Notes under the pieces: generated by a model | Seen by the model: the letters and a program-made list of their open reading frames with translations, nothing else | Told to the model about the DNA's origin: nothing | Databases searched by the model: none | Translations under genes and position numbers: made by a program | NCBI GenBank assembly: GCA_030141605.1 | Contig: JAQGDQ010000087.1 | Coordinates: 246,001 to 310,000 of the forward strand | Source: Tubiluchus corallicola | Lineage: Eukaryota > Priapulida > Priapulimorpha > Priapulimorphida > Tubiluchidae | Direction of reading: 5' to 3' | DNA length: 64,000 nt | Shown: one piece after another, positions 1-12,800 of the stretch | Layout of the letters: every line of letters begins with the position of its first letter | How positions within the stretch are numbered: position 1 is the stretch's first letter

Positions 1-1118
1 TCAGTAAAAAGGATGCGATTGTCAATCAACTGAAGCTGGCTTTTGCATTATATTTTTATCATGATTGTTTGCTTAATGAACGTGAATCTAGAGTTTAATA
101 TGAAGTGTTTTCGATTTAACATAATAATAGCAGCCATTTAGGATCTTAGCATTTTATAAATCTGTTGCTTGAGATTGGCTGTTCTTGGCTCAAAATTGTT
201 AAAATAATTTTTGATCAACCTAGCGGCTTTGTCCAGTCACACATCGAACACCATTATGTTGATCACAAGAAAACCTATCAGAGGTTTAATTAAAATTACG
301 AGGAAACGAAAGCATCAGGGAACGTCAAGGTAAGGTTGGCAAAAAGCGTCAAGTAATGAATTTACTTTTTAAATTCAGAAAGCACAGATTCAGAAATAAT
401 TTATCATTTTTTTTAATTAAAGTTTATTTCAGCAAATATGCCATATAAAAGTTAAAATTTACACCAAAAACATAAGAAAGACTGCATGCTATACACTATT
501 AAAGAGTTACGAAAATTTACAAAAAAATACAATAAAAATACATATAGAATTTAAAAATATAAAGCATCATTTAATCAGCCAGCGGTTACAACTTCGCGCC
601 ATCTTCTAAATGTTCTACTATAAAATTACACATCAGTTTGGTGACAGATATAATTTACAATAAAATTTGCTGATCCAATCATTCTTGTTCTTAAACTATA
701 GGCAGAGTGACGCGAAAATACTTTAAATGTGTTATATTATTTTCTGCACATATTGTAGAAGATGGCATATCATAAGCCATGAGATATCATGAGATGGCAT
801 AACGCGTGAGAAACTTGTGAATAGCAACGTTGCAAGTGGTGTGGATTGTGATATTTGTATTAAACCATAAGTTATTACAGCATACGTTGCTACAGAATGA
901 ACGAAATGGCATAGTTTTCACATTTTTGAACAAGAGTTAAGTTTAGTTAATAACATCTTAGATCTAGCTATTAGCAAACGATTTTGGTTATTTACGTCTA
1001 AATCATCAGAAAGACCATTAAAAAGCCAATAACTTATGGTTATTTTTATCACAGATTTCAGCACCGTCAAGAGTTACGTCTCCCTCAGTGATATGTCACA
1101 TATTATTCGGAATAAAAT
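1..1118. other. non-coding stretch, nothing recognised
   Basis: AT-rich sequence with many stops in all frames. I see no exon with flanking splice signals, no RNA gene and no clear repeat. Confidence 0.5.
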
Positions 1119-1325
1119 CTATGCGATAGTTTGAATAACGAAATAAAATATTTTGTGCAACGTTTGTATGGAGGGAGCTAATATGCACAAGTCATTAGCG
1201 TATAAAAGATGATTTGTACCAAGGTTACCATGATAATGATTTTCATGTATCTGCCGTAGATTTTGTACATTGCTGACCTGATACTGAGGAATCAGTCGCA
1301 AATACCGTTGTCCTGCGATCCACAT
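1119..1325 (-). mobile_element. non-LTR retrotransposon reverse-transcriptase relic
   Basis: The minus-strand open frame reads NHLLYANDLCILAPS near its middle. This resembles the reverse-transcriptase active-site block of LINE elements, normally (F/Y)ADDLC followed by a hydrophobic stretch. The second catalytic position is N instead of D, so the copy should be dead. Neither the upstream fingers/palm blocks nor an endonuclease domain can be followed beyond this segment, so it is a short 5'-truncated and decayed piece. The call rests on one motif and its local context. Confidence 0.45.
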
Positions 1326-1944
1326 AGCAATCCGGACCTAAAGAACTATATATCCTTTCATGTAAAACATATTATAAATTTTGTCTGTATCAACAGTTAC
1401 TGGCTCATTGGTCTGATATCCTTATTTTCAATGCACGAAGCATTTAAATTCGTACTTTGTACCTAAATCATGCAGTTTGTAAACACTGCTGCTTATATGC
1501 AGTAGCGTTTAGATAAGAATTGTTCACTGGAACAGATGCCGGTACTTTTTTCTGATTGTAAATGACAGCGAGTATTCACGTGTGTTCACACGTGTGTGTT
1601 GAAAAGGCAAGCCTAGGCGATAGAGTAAACACGGCCAGGCCCGGTTAGCTCAGTCAAGCATGATTCAAGGATTGCACTTTCTTCATGGATCTATTTAAAG
1701 AATGGCGCTCAAGTGGTCAGTCGTGTCACACATCGAAGTTGTCGTTCATTGTCGCCATGGACACAATCTAGAATTCATGTTAACTCGGAAACGCAGTTAG
1801 AATCACGAATCTCGCAAACTGGACACCAAGACTAGGAGCCCTGGCAATGATAATTGTGAAAGATCAAAGGCTCAAGGGACACAGGACATCGGTCAGTTCG
1901 AGCCATAATATTCAATACGCAGAAAACTAGAGTACATAGAATCA

Positions 1945-2234
1945 GGAAACCAGAAGGTGTAGACACCTGGGGTAGGGGCTCAACCACTGGTGCAGTCTAA
2001 AAGGAAACCAGAAGGTGTAGACACTTGGGGTAGGGGCTCAACCACTGGTGCAGTCTAAAAGGAAACCAGAAGGTGTAGACACCTGGGGTAGGGGCTCAAC
2101 CACTGGTGCAGTCTAAAAGGAAACCAGAAGGTGTAGACACCTGGGGTAGGGGCTCAACCACTGGTGCAGTCTAAAAGGAAACCAGAAGGTGTAGACACCT
2201 GGGGTAGGGGCTCAACCACTGGTGCAGTCTAAAA
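1945..2234. repeat. 58-bp minisatellite, five tandem copies
   Basis: Five head-to-tail units start at 1945, 2003, 2061, 2119 and 2177, each beginning GGAAACCAGAAGGTGTAGAC and ending GTGCAGTCTAAAA. They are identical except for one C-to-T change in copy 2 (CACTTGG for CACCTGG). The units are GC-richer than the flanks. Near-identity points to recent amplification. No coding or CRISPR-like spacer structure is present. Confidence 0.95.
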
Positions 2235-2573
2235 GGACCCCATATAGAAACTAAAATGTGAAAATTTTAGTGAAAGTGTGAAAGTAAGGGAAACTGCTCA
2301 ATCACACAAGTAAACTGCACTAGACCAGGCATACTCAAGTAACAAGCACGGTCAAGCTTGCAAAAATGGGAAAAGGCCAACCCAAGCTACATTATTGTAG
2401 CTATGTTTTGTTTATCCAGAATTCAGTTGTTTTATAAACCATGTAATTATAGATATCAGCTGATATCTGATGGTGACAATGGAAACGTGACAGTTTGACT
2501 AACAAAGTTGAAGAGGAAGCGGGAGAACAATTTTAGCGCAGCTGCTTCTAAAGGGGAACGCGTCAACCTATTT

Positions 2574-2640
2574 GTGGGAGACACATAGCTGAGTGGTTAC
2601 GGGTATGTGCTTATAGCCATCGACGTAAAAGTAAAGCCTC
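2574..2640 (+). mobile_element. possible tRNA-derived SINE head
   Basis: TAGCTGAGTGGTTACGG matches the A box of serine/leucine-type tRNA promoters (consensus TRGCNNARNGG). No good B box (GGTTCGANTCC) follows at the expected distance and the cloverleaf cannot be drawn, so this is at most a decayed SINE head, not a tRNA gene. Confidence 0.3.
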
Positions 2641-2759
2641 AGCATGCTCAGTACAATGGATAGTTAACAACCCGGAGAGCTATCTCTAGGCGCTTTTCGT
2701 TTGTTATATAGCTCCGTTCAGCCCTCGTCCGGCTATTTAACTCTTTGAGGACTGAAGAT

Positions 2760-4400
2760 GTGAAGATGCTGAACGGCTTATCTAAGAAGATTATCTGAAA
2801 TAATTATCTTTGATATGACTAGATTCTAGAACTGGAACTAGATACTGTTGCCAGGTGCTGCATCACGGCTTGCAGAACACCAACGGTTATAAAAGCAAAT
2901 GCTGATAGTTTGGCGCCAAATTTCTTTGCTATCTAAGTAGCCATATGCCCAACATGAAAATGCTTAATACAATGGCATAAATCACAAATCCAGTTATTAG
3001 AGAAATTAGAGCTTTTGTGAATTTGTGACATTGGAGAAAATATGTATGTTAGATTAAAAAAACAAGCGATAAGCAAAATTATAAAATAATAACCTTATCA
3101 CGGAAGTGAACCTGTGACGTTCGGGACAGAAGAATACTTGCAGAGTATTAGCTGCAAACGTAACTGTATTTAATCATGATAAGCAAAATGATACAAAAAT
3201 GAGCATAAAATATTAACTGTAAGTACGCTGTACCGTACCAGTACGTGTGTATCATCAATCTCGCCTCCAGTGATATTTGTTTTAGATTTTTTTTTTGCTT
3301 GGTACAGAAGTCAGACATTTATATACATTTCGGTAAAGAACAAAGACTGTAATGTCTAGAAAGGGTGCACATTATTATCTTCAATATTTATTTTCTTAGA
3401 TACTTGTATGCAGGTATTTATGCTAGTAGTACATGAATTAGCTGAAAGCGATAAAAGATGAATTTAAAAACAGACAGGACAAGGTCAGCAGTTATTTGTC
3501 TATATACACGTATTAAATATAAGCTTGATGCCAAGATTTTCATTAGTAATGGTAAAAACCCACGATTAAATAAACTTTGTCGAGAACAACGCCAGTATGG
3601 CGCTTCTCGAGTAAAAGTGTTTACATTCATGGTTACATGGATCTGCCCTTGCAAACTTGTTTCATAGTATACATTTTTAAAACTGTATGTAAACTAGTTT
3701 TGGATTCATTCCCATGTTGCCGTATAATCACGTGCATATAGGCTTCCGTCTCAGAAGGTATGTGTAGTTATAATCTTGCAAAAAATTGTTTAGCTAGCTT
3801 GGGGTGTCATACCATCACGTTATGGCACTCCCCCCTCCCTCCTTATCGAGGATAATCAGTAGCCAGTTCTCAGTGTGTAGTCGTTATATTTGTATTTTGT
3901 AGTGTTTATGAAAATTACTTCACTCATGCTCATTTTGACGTAGTCGTTAATTTAATGTAGCTAATAGCTCATACATAGCATTTAGCTGCATTTATTCGAT
4001 TCGCCGCTATCATGTAATCATTCTTTTCCATATAACCATTGTAAATATCCCTTGTTAAATCTTCGTGTAATGTTAAAATAACTATGCGCATATTTCTTGT
4101 TGTTGTTTCTATATATTTCTTGTTTTCTATAAACGGCAATCATATATTTGCACCTCGCAAACGTGGACTTGAACTTCAAATCATAAGGTAGTTCAGTCGC
4201 CCAATGATTGCTTTCCCCTTTTTTATAAAGAGCTAAAATTTCGAAAATATTTACAAAAAAAAACAGAAATCTAATTCGCGTTCGCGACAAATTTTGATTC
4301 CGAACTGGAAAGACAGGAAACGTAAAAACATGGGACAGTCTGAATTTGAACATGGATATGCTTGTCTAGCTATAAGAGATGTTTGAACTGCCATAACCAC
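2760..4400. other. non-coding stretch
   Basis: No exon with usable splice sites and no protein family is recognised on either strand. The longest frames are below 120 codons, not hydrophobically or compositionally coherent, and resemble nothing known. Confidence 0.45.
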
Positions 4401-4404
4401 CAGG

Positions 4405-4456
4405 AGACACGTGGCCTAGTAGTTAGACCCTGGTTCAATTCCAGTCTCTGTTCCAA
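4405..4456 (+). mobile_element. tRNA-like SINE fragment
   Basis: CGTGGCCTAGTAGTTAGA resembles a tRNA A box and is followed 8 bases later by GGTTCAATTCC, a near-consensus B box. The two boxes are too close for an intact tRNA, so the anticodon arm has been lost or this is a rearranged SINE promoter. Confidence 0.35.
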
Positions 4457-4459
4457 CTT

Positions 4460-6706
4460 TCCACATTTCCTGTCGTTCCAGTTTGGCATCAATATTTAAC
4501 TAATTACGTGTTTGTACCATCAACATTTTTATCTACAATCAAATGAAAATGTTAAAATAGAAGCGTTCGTAACAGTCAATTTGTTCCACTGGTTATGACG
4601 CCATTTTAAAACTTCTCGTTGACCTGTTGACCTGTGTATGTTGAGTGACCGGAGTCGATATGCAAGGACGTTAAAGGATACTGCAGGGAAAATAAAAAAC
4701 GGGAGCCAAACATTCCCTTCTATTTAAAAAATGGATTGGTAATTAGGAAATCATAAGCTCTCAGGTTCACAGTGAAGCATATTGGTCGTTACACCAGGTT
4801 CTGGCACCATAAATCATTTATTCTTGCGCTAATGTTTAACTCGCTTAAACTTTATCTCAGAAGGGATTCTATACATCATTCTTATCATAACATATAATCT
4901 ATGCACCGTAGCATGTGCCGCAGATATGGCTATGATTAATTATTGTTTGTTACTCTACTGAAACATTAAACATTTGCTGTGCTTTAGACTACCAAAAAAA
5001 AACATTAGCTGTTTGGATGTGGATGACAGGCGAAACTCTAACTTCAGCTTCGATTTTATATAAAGCACTACAGTTGCGAATTCTTTGCATAAATTTTGAT
5101 ATTATGTGTGTTTTTCAAATTGTTTATAATTTTATACAATACATTTACTTGTTTGCTATAATTATTAACTTGTCCATTCACATTAACTGCTGTTTACATG
5201 GAAAGCTATGCAATCCTATATGCGCATTTTTCAGTATTTTGTACAGCTAATCATTTTTGTAAGCTTATATATGCGTGGAATTTCAGTAAATCGAGACCAT
5301 AGTATTGTAATTTATTTTCACTATCATAAGAACTGGAACAGACAATTGTCAGAAGAACTAATAAAACAACATTATTTATTAATCAGTATTTTATAAAAAG
5401 GATTTTATGTTACACCATGTTAAGAAAGTTGTCATTACACATCCTCTTACCAAAGCTTAGACTAACAACAGCAAATATGGATCATGTACATTAGAAACAT
5501 GATCAATAATAGTATTTCTCAATATGAAAGACGGAGCCAAGACTGATGCTACTAATAATGTAAACTGGTATTGACTCTATACAGACTAGGTCAACTGAAG
5601 CCATGTGTTCAATAAGTCTCTTTAGCATGAGTAATAGCAATTAATTTAGACTGTAAAAATAAAATGGTTGGAAAATATTGACTAGTGGGCGCATTTTATT
5701 TCAAATTACCATGAATCATCATAATTAACTGTGTGAGATCCCGAACAAAATAACAGAGAATGCCTTAATGCGATGGTAATAAATTGACATGCTTTAGACT
5801 GTGAACTAATTTTAGCAAGAATAAAGCTAAAAATACAAACATTTTAAGAAATATTTTGGTCTACAATAGGCCTACATTGTAAATTAAAAACCCTTAACTA
5901 ACTACAAATAACACATGTTCAATGAACAGCTAAATGAATTAAATTCCTAATGAACTGAAAAGACTACAAATAATTGGAAAAAGGCCTATTCATATGAGAT
6001 TTTATTGGTAAAATTTAATATCATTTATCTCTTCTTTAGGCACGAAAATGAACAATAAAACAGATTTTTTTCTATACATACATATAAAAATACTCACAAT
6101 ATAACTATAATGAAAATAAAAATTAAGCTTTGCTACTTAATAAATATTTCAGTTTATTTTTATCACATTTTATAGGCAAACTAAATAAATATTTAAATTA
6201 ATAAAAGCTGCTGCTTTCCATACCAGTTGACTTACATAAAACGATCTTCCTTGGCTTTCTCAGAAGAAAAACTGTGACTGCTGGTTTCAGAACATTTCTA
6301 CCTGATTTTTCGAGTTATAAAAACACAAGTCAATTTATTCTATAGAAAAGCAATAGGAAATACTTGTCCAGGCATGCCTGATACTTATACAACAATAAGT
6401 ATTCTTTATAGCCCTTCTAAAAATACAATATGCCGTCATTTTGATGAAGATGTAGTAAATAACTTAAAATTTACTAAAAAGTAATCAATTTACAGGTACT
6501 ACTTTGTCTGAGTGTTACCATTAAAACACGATAAATTCCTATTGTAATTTGTAAACACTAAAGTCAAAAATAAATATCTTGTCTTGCAAGTCAACCAGCC
6601 GTCTTACTGGCAAAATCAAGCTTCCAACAGTAAAATTATTTTTGGCAATAAAAATTCTTTGGTTTATCAATAATTATCAAACACTTCCTTATATACTGCT
6701 ACATAA
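4460..6706. other. 3' flank, probably including the chimaerin 3' UTR
   Basis: This lies directly downstream of the minus-strand chimaerin stop codon. It is about 70% AT with no exon. Minus-strand AATAAA signals (read as TTTATT on the plus strand) occur for example at 6001-6006 and near 6155, so the polyadenylation site probably falls between about 5.9 and 6.6 kb. I cannot choose between them. Confidence 0.4.
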
Positions 6707-6881
6707 TTACTTAAACAACTCTTTTTGATGTCTAATTAATATCTCAACTATGATATGACCGAACTTAGCATTTTGCAACGACGCTAATGGGTCGTTATCT
6801 GGACAGCGAAGCAGCGTGGGCCCAAATACCATAGCCAAATTATCAGCTGACATCAGATTGTTGCCTTGGTGTTGTACAACT
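6707..6881 (-). CDS. CHN2-like: chimaerin last coding exon (RhoGAP C-terminus)
   Basis: Acceptor TTTTTTCAG, then the end of the RhoGAP fold: the helix with [19 protein letters not shown] (conserved N, VFGP and the Leu-rich tail) up to KELFK and TAA at 6709-6707. It enters in phase 2, completing an AAA codon begun in the preceding exon. Confidence 0.95.
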
Positions 6882-9800
6882 CTGAAAAAAGAGACTAAAA
6901 TATTAACCCATTCCAAACAGAAGAAGCAAAATGCACAATTCTGTAATTATTGTGTTTAGCTAGCACAGGCAATATAATTAACCTACCAATTTACTAGGTT
7001 ACAAACATTTAGAATGGCAACACCTTAGATGTACTTTTTACGTGCTTTGGCACTCTCCTACCTGAAATCCAACGTTGAATGACAGGCTACGTAATGTAGA
7101 TATGGTGGCAGAATTTAGCAAATAGTTATGGAAAACTTTTCTAAAATAAGACACTGAACCGGTAGAAATACTTCAGCTACATTTTAATGCATTTACAATC
7201 TTCCACAATGAGAAAAGTCAGCAGCAGCAAGACAGAAGAAATTGCGTAGAAACAGTCACCCATCCACTAACTCACTAACGCTTGGTATTGCTTAAATTTG
7301 CTCATTAACCACAAACCATGTCCACTGACGTATTCCTTCGCTCATACTAATACCCAATTTGATGTAAAAATTATACACAAATCAAGCGAAAGAAATTATC
7401 CACAAATCAGGGTTTTCTAGCTCAGTAAGGCTACAACTCTGATAAAATCAGTGATAGTCAGTAAAATAAGGAAAGCTTTCAACAATAACAAAGTTAAACT
7501 GTTAGTTCAAAAATTCTCTAGAAGTAGGCTGCAGCAACATTCAGTTGTATGGACATTGTCCATCTAAGTGTAGCCAGTAGGTATGCCCTGAGTTGCTGTT
7601 TGGGTTTGTGTATAGTAAACAACTGTCATAGCATCTTACAAGCTGCTAGATCACACAAATAAAGTACCTCAATATAAAAAAACGAAAGTTAACTAAATTT
7701 AGTTGGTAGTACTAAATTACTTCCTTATAAAGAGTTAATACTTTTAAAAAGTACAGAGTTCTTACTTGTTTAAATGTTGCAACAGGTACTTGAGAGTTTG
7801 ATAATGAGCCGGTGGCAATTTGGTTATGGCTTCCTTAATACCTTGCAGACGTTCTTGTTCTGTTTCACGCTCTAGAGAAATAAAGTTAGCACGGTTAACT
7901 ATCCAGACAATACATGGGTGCACTCAACAGTAACATGGCAACACACAGCACAAAAGATGTGGTCAGATGATCATCATAAGACATGTGATTGACATGATGA
8001 AGAAATCATACTGGCTACACCGCACAGTAAGTCAGCTATTGTTGCAATAAAAAGCTTATTCAGAGCTGTGCACTTACTTGCAGCAGTTATGAAAACAGGA
8101 TAGGCATCGTATGTTACAACTGGAATGGGCAAAAGTCGAAAGAATAATTTGAGCACTCCACATATCGTATTTACATCTTCGTAACGTTCTTTGCTGATGT
8201 CTGTGGATTCACCATCTATACGTGATAACAAATAATAAAGTACTACATTTAAGTTGATAAAGTTAACAAATGTTAATGGTAATAAAATTGGTAGTAAGCA
8301 GGTCAAAAAATGTAATGATGCACAATTTTTTTCGTACTTATTGGAACTGTTTTAACTTATGATTAAAAAATTCTGCTAAATTTTTTATCGCAAATTTAGC
8401 AGAATTTACGATATAAATCGACATTTTCCATATTGTCATTTAGTTCTGTAAGCAAGGCACATTTGTTATAATAACTTGAATTAGTGTATCCAACCTTGGA
8501 AAAAAGGGAACAGATTACAAAGTATTACAATTCCAAAACCCTTATCTAAAAGTGACAGAGCTCCTCCACATTACACTTTAGCATTTGTTTATGGGATTTC
8601 ATAAGTGAAAAGTTGCATTTCAAAAGAGTTGTGAGAATTCTTGTCACATCAGGTAAGTTCACCCGATGAAACTTATACTAATCAGCTTGACAAACCTTTG
8701 TCAAATGACATCTTTATTGCTTCAATGTCATCATTAAATCCCGGCACTCTGTATATGCCTTCATCGTCCAACCCACGTTTTTCGACTTCTCGTACGCACA
8801 TGTCGACTACGATTGGCCGAAGTACATTGTGCGCTTTTACGATCGTTGTCAGATCTACGCCGAATAACCTCTGGACAAATTTCGTGTTCGGCAGACAGTC
8901 GTTAGGGATTTTCTCTGAGCATTTTTTGTGCGCGTTAAATCCACAGTCTGCAAGAGAAAACAGAATTACATGCAGGAAGGAAGCAGCAATACAAACTTGT
9001 TCATACATGTGTTTTCAAAATGATGATTTACGCTCAGTAGGAGAAATTACTTGTTGCAAAACAAAACAAGCAGAAAGCATAAATGACCTAACAAATGAGA
9101 CATAGGGTCCAGGTAACTTTAAGATGGATCCACAGTTTTTTAGATCGTTGTCTTTTACATTCATTTTAAATACAGTACATCCAATTGCGAGTTAAAAATT
9201 GCAATTGTAAGCAGTACATAAGCTTTAATATAGTGACATTTTTTACAAAACAAAATTTTTGGTGCATTTTATTTTTTTACCATGCTTCCAAAATGAAATT
9301 TCCACATGCTTCAGTAACTGCATCAAATAGGTTTGGGGCTTTCTCTTATAAACAGAAATAATCTCTTAGAAATAAACGTGTTTCTCTTATTTGTTCGAGT
9401 TTCAAGCCACTACGATGGGCCATTCCGTGGGAATCACTACCATCAGCACCAAGGGCAGACTGCACCAAATGTCAAACATGCCCGAACTTCCTTAAGGGTT
9501 TGGTATATTTCAAGCCCTTGTGACAAATGCTTCAGCTGTATTGCTTTTAAAAGTTTGAAAATTCACTTCATCCCCAGCTTAGGTACAAAAGACAACAACG
9601 TTAAAATATGAACATGCGCTAGTGCTCAAGAAGAGCACACCTCCTCGCCAAGTTTCAAGCTTCTGGAGTTGGGCACTGGGACTGAAGTACATGTTGACAT
9701 GACTAGAAATGGTCACAAGAAATCTTCAAAAATGCAAATGGCACAAACATACACACCTTGACATCTGACTCCCTGAGCAATTAATCCCCAAAGGAAGTTT

Positions 9801-12800
9801 CCACAAAAATCACACCAGTGGGGACCTCGGAATGTGTGAACCTATTAAAAAGTATATTAAAATATCACGAAAAGCACTAAGTCAAAAGGCAAAAAATTTG
9901 ACATACTATTCCAGTAATTTCCAATAATTCCAACAAGTGAATGTTCCAATTGGTGATTACAAAATGAGTAATGATAAGCACCATCAAAAATCCCAAACTT
10001 AAAAATTCAGAGTAGTCCTTCTGATGTTTAAAGAATTTCCAAAATTTCTGTTACTCTGTTCTGAGTACTATATATTTACATACACATTTAGCTTATAATT
10101 CCAAAATATTAGTTTGGCCGACAGTAAGGACTATTTTAAACATGCATTTATCACGAATTTTTTCCTTATATGCTATTCAAAGTTAAAACAGCTGCTAGAA
10201 TTCAGTGGCAAATTGCAATCATTAAACTTTAGACATGCTGTTCAACTGTCAGCTCCATCAAAGTGCAGAACAAGCCTTTTCTCTTGTACGTGTATATAAA
10301 ATCATTTCTTATAGCAATGGAATTACTAAGAGGTCATCGTACGTGTTTGACAGAAGTTAAGCAATGTTGGGCCTAACTAGTGAATGGGATGGGTGGTGGC
10401 TGCCAGTAATAATGCTTTCCAGCCTAGCTACATCTATCTACATTAAGCAGGTCATGCTGTTAAATGGATAAGGCTTGCAAAGTGCAAAAATGTACGAAAA
10501 AATTTGGAAAAAAGATTGTGACAGGTGTATTAAGAGCATTATCACATGCAAATGCACTAAAACAAAATTTATTGCTGTAATGCTATCAGTGCATAGCTTG
10601 CAAGTAGCGAGTCCTATTCTAATTAGAGTGAGCTAGTAAACTAGAAAACAAGGTAATAATGGTTTACTCTAAGCAATATAATAATATAAAAAATAGTTCA
10701 CAAACAAACCAATTTTCATTTTTATTGCTTTGAATGTACCTTAAAAACATGAGGCTTCTCATATTCATAGACTTCTAAACGCTTTTGAGCAACATCATCT
10801 ATTAATCCTTGTACCTAAAAATAAAAAGCATAAGACTGTTGAATAGCATTAAACTAGCCAAGCCCCGTGAAGCTGTGAAATGGTTCTCCTGCCGGCAGCC
10901 CCATAACCACATTTACTTAATGCGTAAGTTGTAATAGTTCCTGTAATGACGAACATTCATTACGCAACCTGATCAATAATCTGTCCTGTGTCGCATTGCT
11001 AGACAGAGAATTTACAGCACTCAAACGCTGCAGTGGAATTCCAAAACAAGTGATAGAATTAGGAAACAACTTGTCATGTACTGATTCAACCAGGATGGAC
11101 AACAAGAAATAGTAAATCAAACATTTAGTGATATTGTCATTGATGCATCATTAGTTGCTTCTGGTTAGATAATGCTGCTTACTGTTCAGTTTCCGCCACT
11201 AAATTCTGGCTTCATTACTAGCACAGTGTAGCAACTTATTTGAGACTTTTGGAAAACATAATTATACCTTCGAGAATCAGATGTGGAAAAAATTGTTCTG
11301 GAAGTGTGTAAAGCTGCAACAGCAGCTTTAGTAAAATGCATCAGACTTAAGAACACACGGACACGAAGAGCTTCACCACAATTACACATTTCAAATGATT
11401 CAGTTACATCAGTCAGCACAATAAATTTCTAAGTCAGAAGAGTGGCGAATGGGTATATGACACACATTCATTTTAGTGAAGCTTATGCTATAACTTGTGA
11501 CTTTATTTTATTCAGCACATGAAAGTCTATCTAGAATATGCATGGAAATGTCACTGAGCAGAGCAAGCTGCACAAAAAGTCAACTGGAAACATAACTTAC
11601 TGTTATACTGTTAGTTATAAAAAGCTAGACAGACTCATGTGTAGGTAAACAATATGTTGTGTAAGCTGTCTCATAAGTGCTTCCACGTTTCAGTTTGATA
11701 TAAGCAAAACCAGAAAAAAATATTCATATCTCTTATGTTAATCTCAGTTACAATGTTAAACAAAATGTGCACAATATCATAAAGCATAAAAGAAGGTGAA
11801 AACATTAACAAATAATTATCATACTGCATCTGGATGAGGTGTCTCATAATTGCTAATGCCATCTGTTGTCGAAAAGTTAAGCTCAATTTCTCTATGTTGA
11901 GACTGATTAGACTTTGCAGATTTTCCAGACTTTCCCGACTTGATGCTGTCCTGCGTTTTTGATCTTCGCATTTTGTTATTTAATCTGAAAGGTAAGTATT
12001 TAGTTAAGTCTGACAGTTAGTTTTGCACTAGCAACCACTGTTATATGATCTAATGAAAATCACCACATAATTCTAAACAAACACTGAATGCTGCAGATGC
12101 ATTTAGACCAAAAAAACTGAACTAATTTTCACCTCCAATTTCAGAAGTAATAACACGGCCTTTGTTGTTTCCATGTCTACAGCAAGTTAGCAACAGTATT
12201 AGAAATCAAAATCACGAAAGCCGATTGTTAGCAGATTAATGCAGCATTTAGATTAACCAGCTAGTATGAAATTAAGTTTGGAAAGAATGTGTTATGGGTG
12301 TGCAGCCTTGTGCGCGTGCAAGCAACCGTGCATAAGATGCGGATAAACAGCACCTTTGAAAAGAATGCAGAAATAAAGACCTTTGGTAAATAAAATCAGG
12401 TTTCAATGTATTGTGCAATTTGCATTTAATTATAATGCATTGAACAGTCGTATACAAAAATAACACGTGTTATTTAGAGTTTATGCTACACACTTGTGAG
12501 ATTCAAACACATAAACTGTGCAATACAATATTATGAAATAAAGCTTATTATAAGAAATCAAGAAAACACTTCATTCACCAATACCATTCAAAAACAGAGT
12601 TTAGAGCATTATTCTATTCTAAAGCTTCTACTATAAAGAAGTGATAATTTTATTATTTGACACGAAGAAAATCAGGATATCCACGAGAAAAAATATCAAC
12701 CAAACATAAAAAAACAGTTTTGAAGTTTCTATTATAAAGAAGTCATATATTTGATATAAAGAAAATTTATTTCATTAAAATATCCAGGAAAAAATGTCAG

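Noticed and set aside
1945-2234. CRISPR-like array
   Set aside because: Units abut without unique spacers and the genome is animal; it is a minisatellite.
4018-4353. 111-codon minus-strand frame
   Set aside because: No domain, irregular composition, SNHWATELP-like text typical of repeat-derived translations; no splice context.
2574-4456. tRNA genes at 2574 and 4405
   Set aside because: A-box matches exist, but no cloverleaf can be folded and box spacing is wrong; treated as SINE fragments.
8641-9105. 154-codon plus-strand frame
   Set aside because: Antisense shadow of the chimaerin C1/RhoGAP exon, which has full family support on the minus strand.
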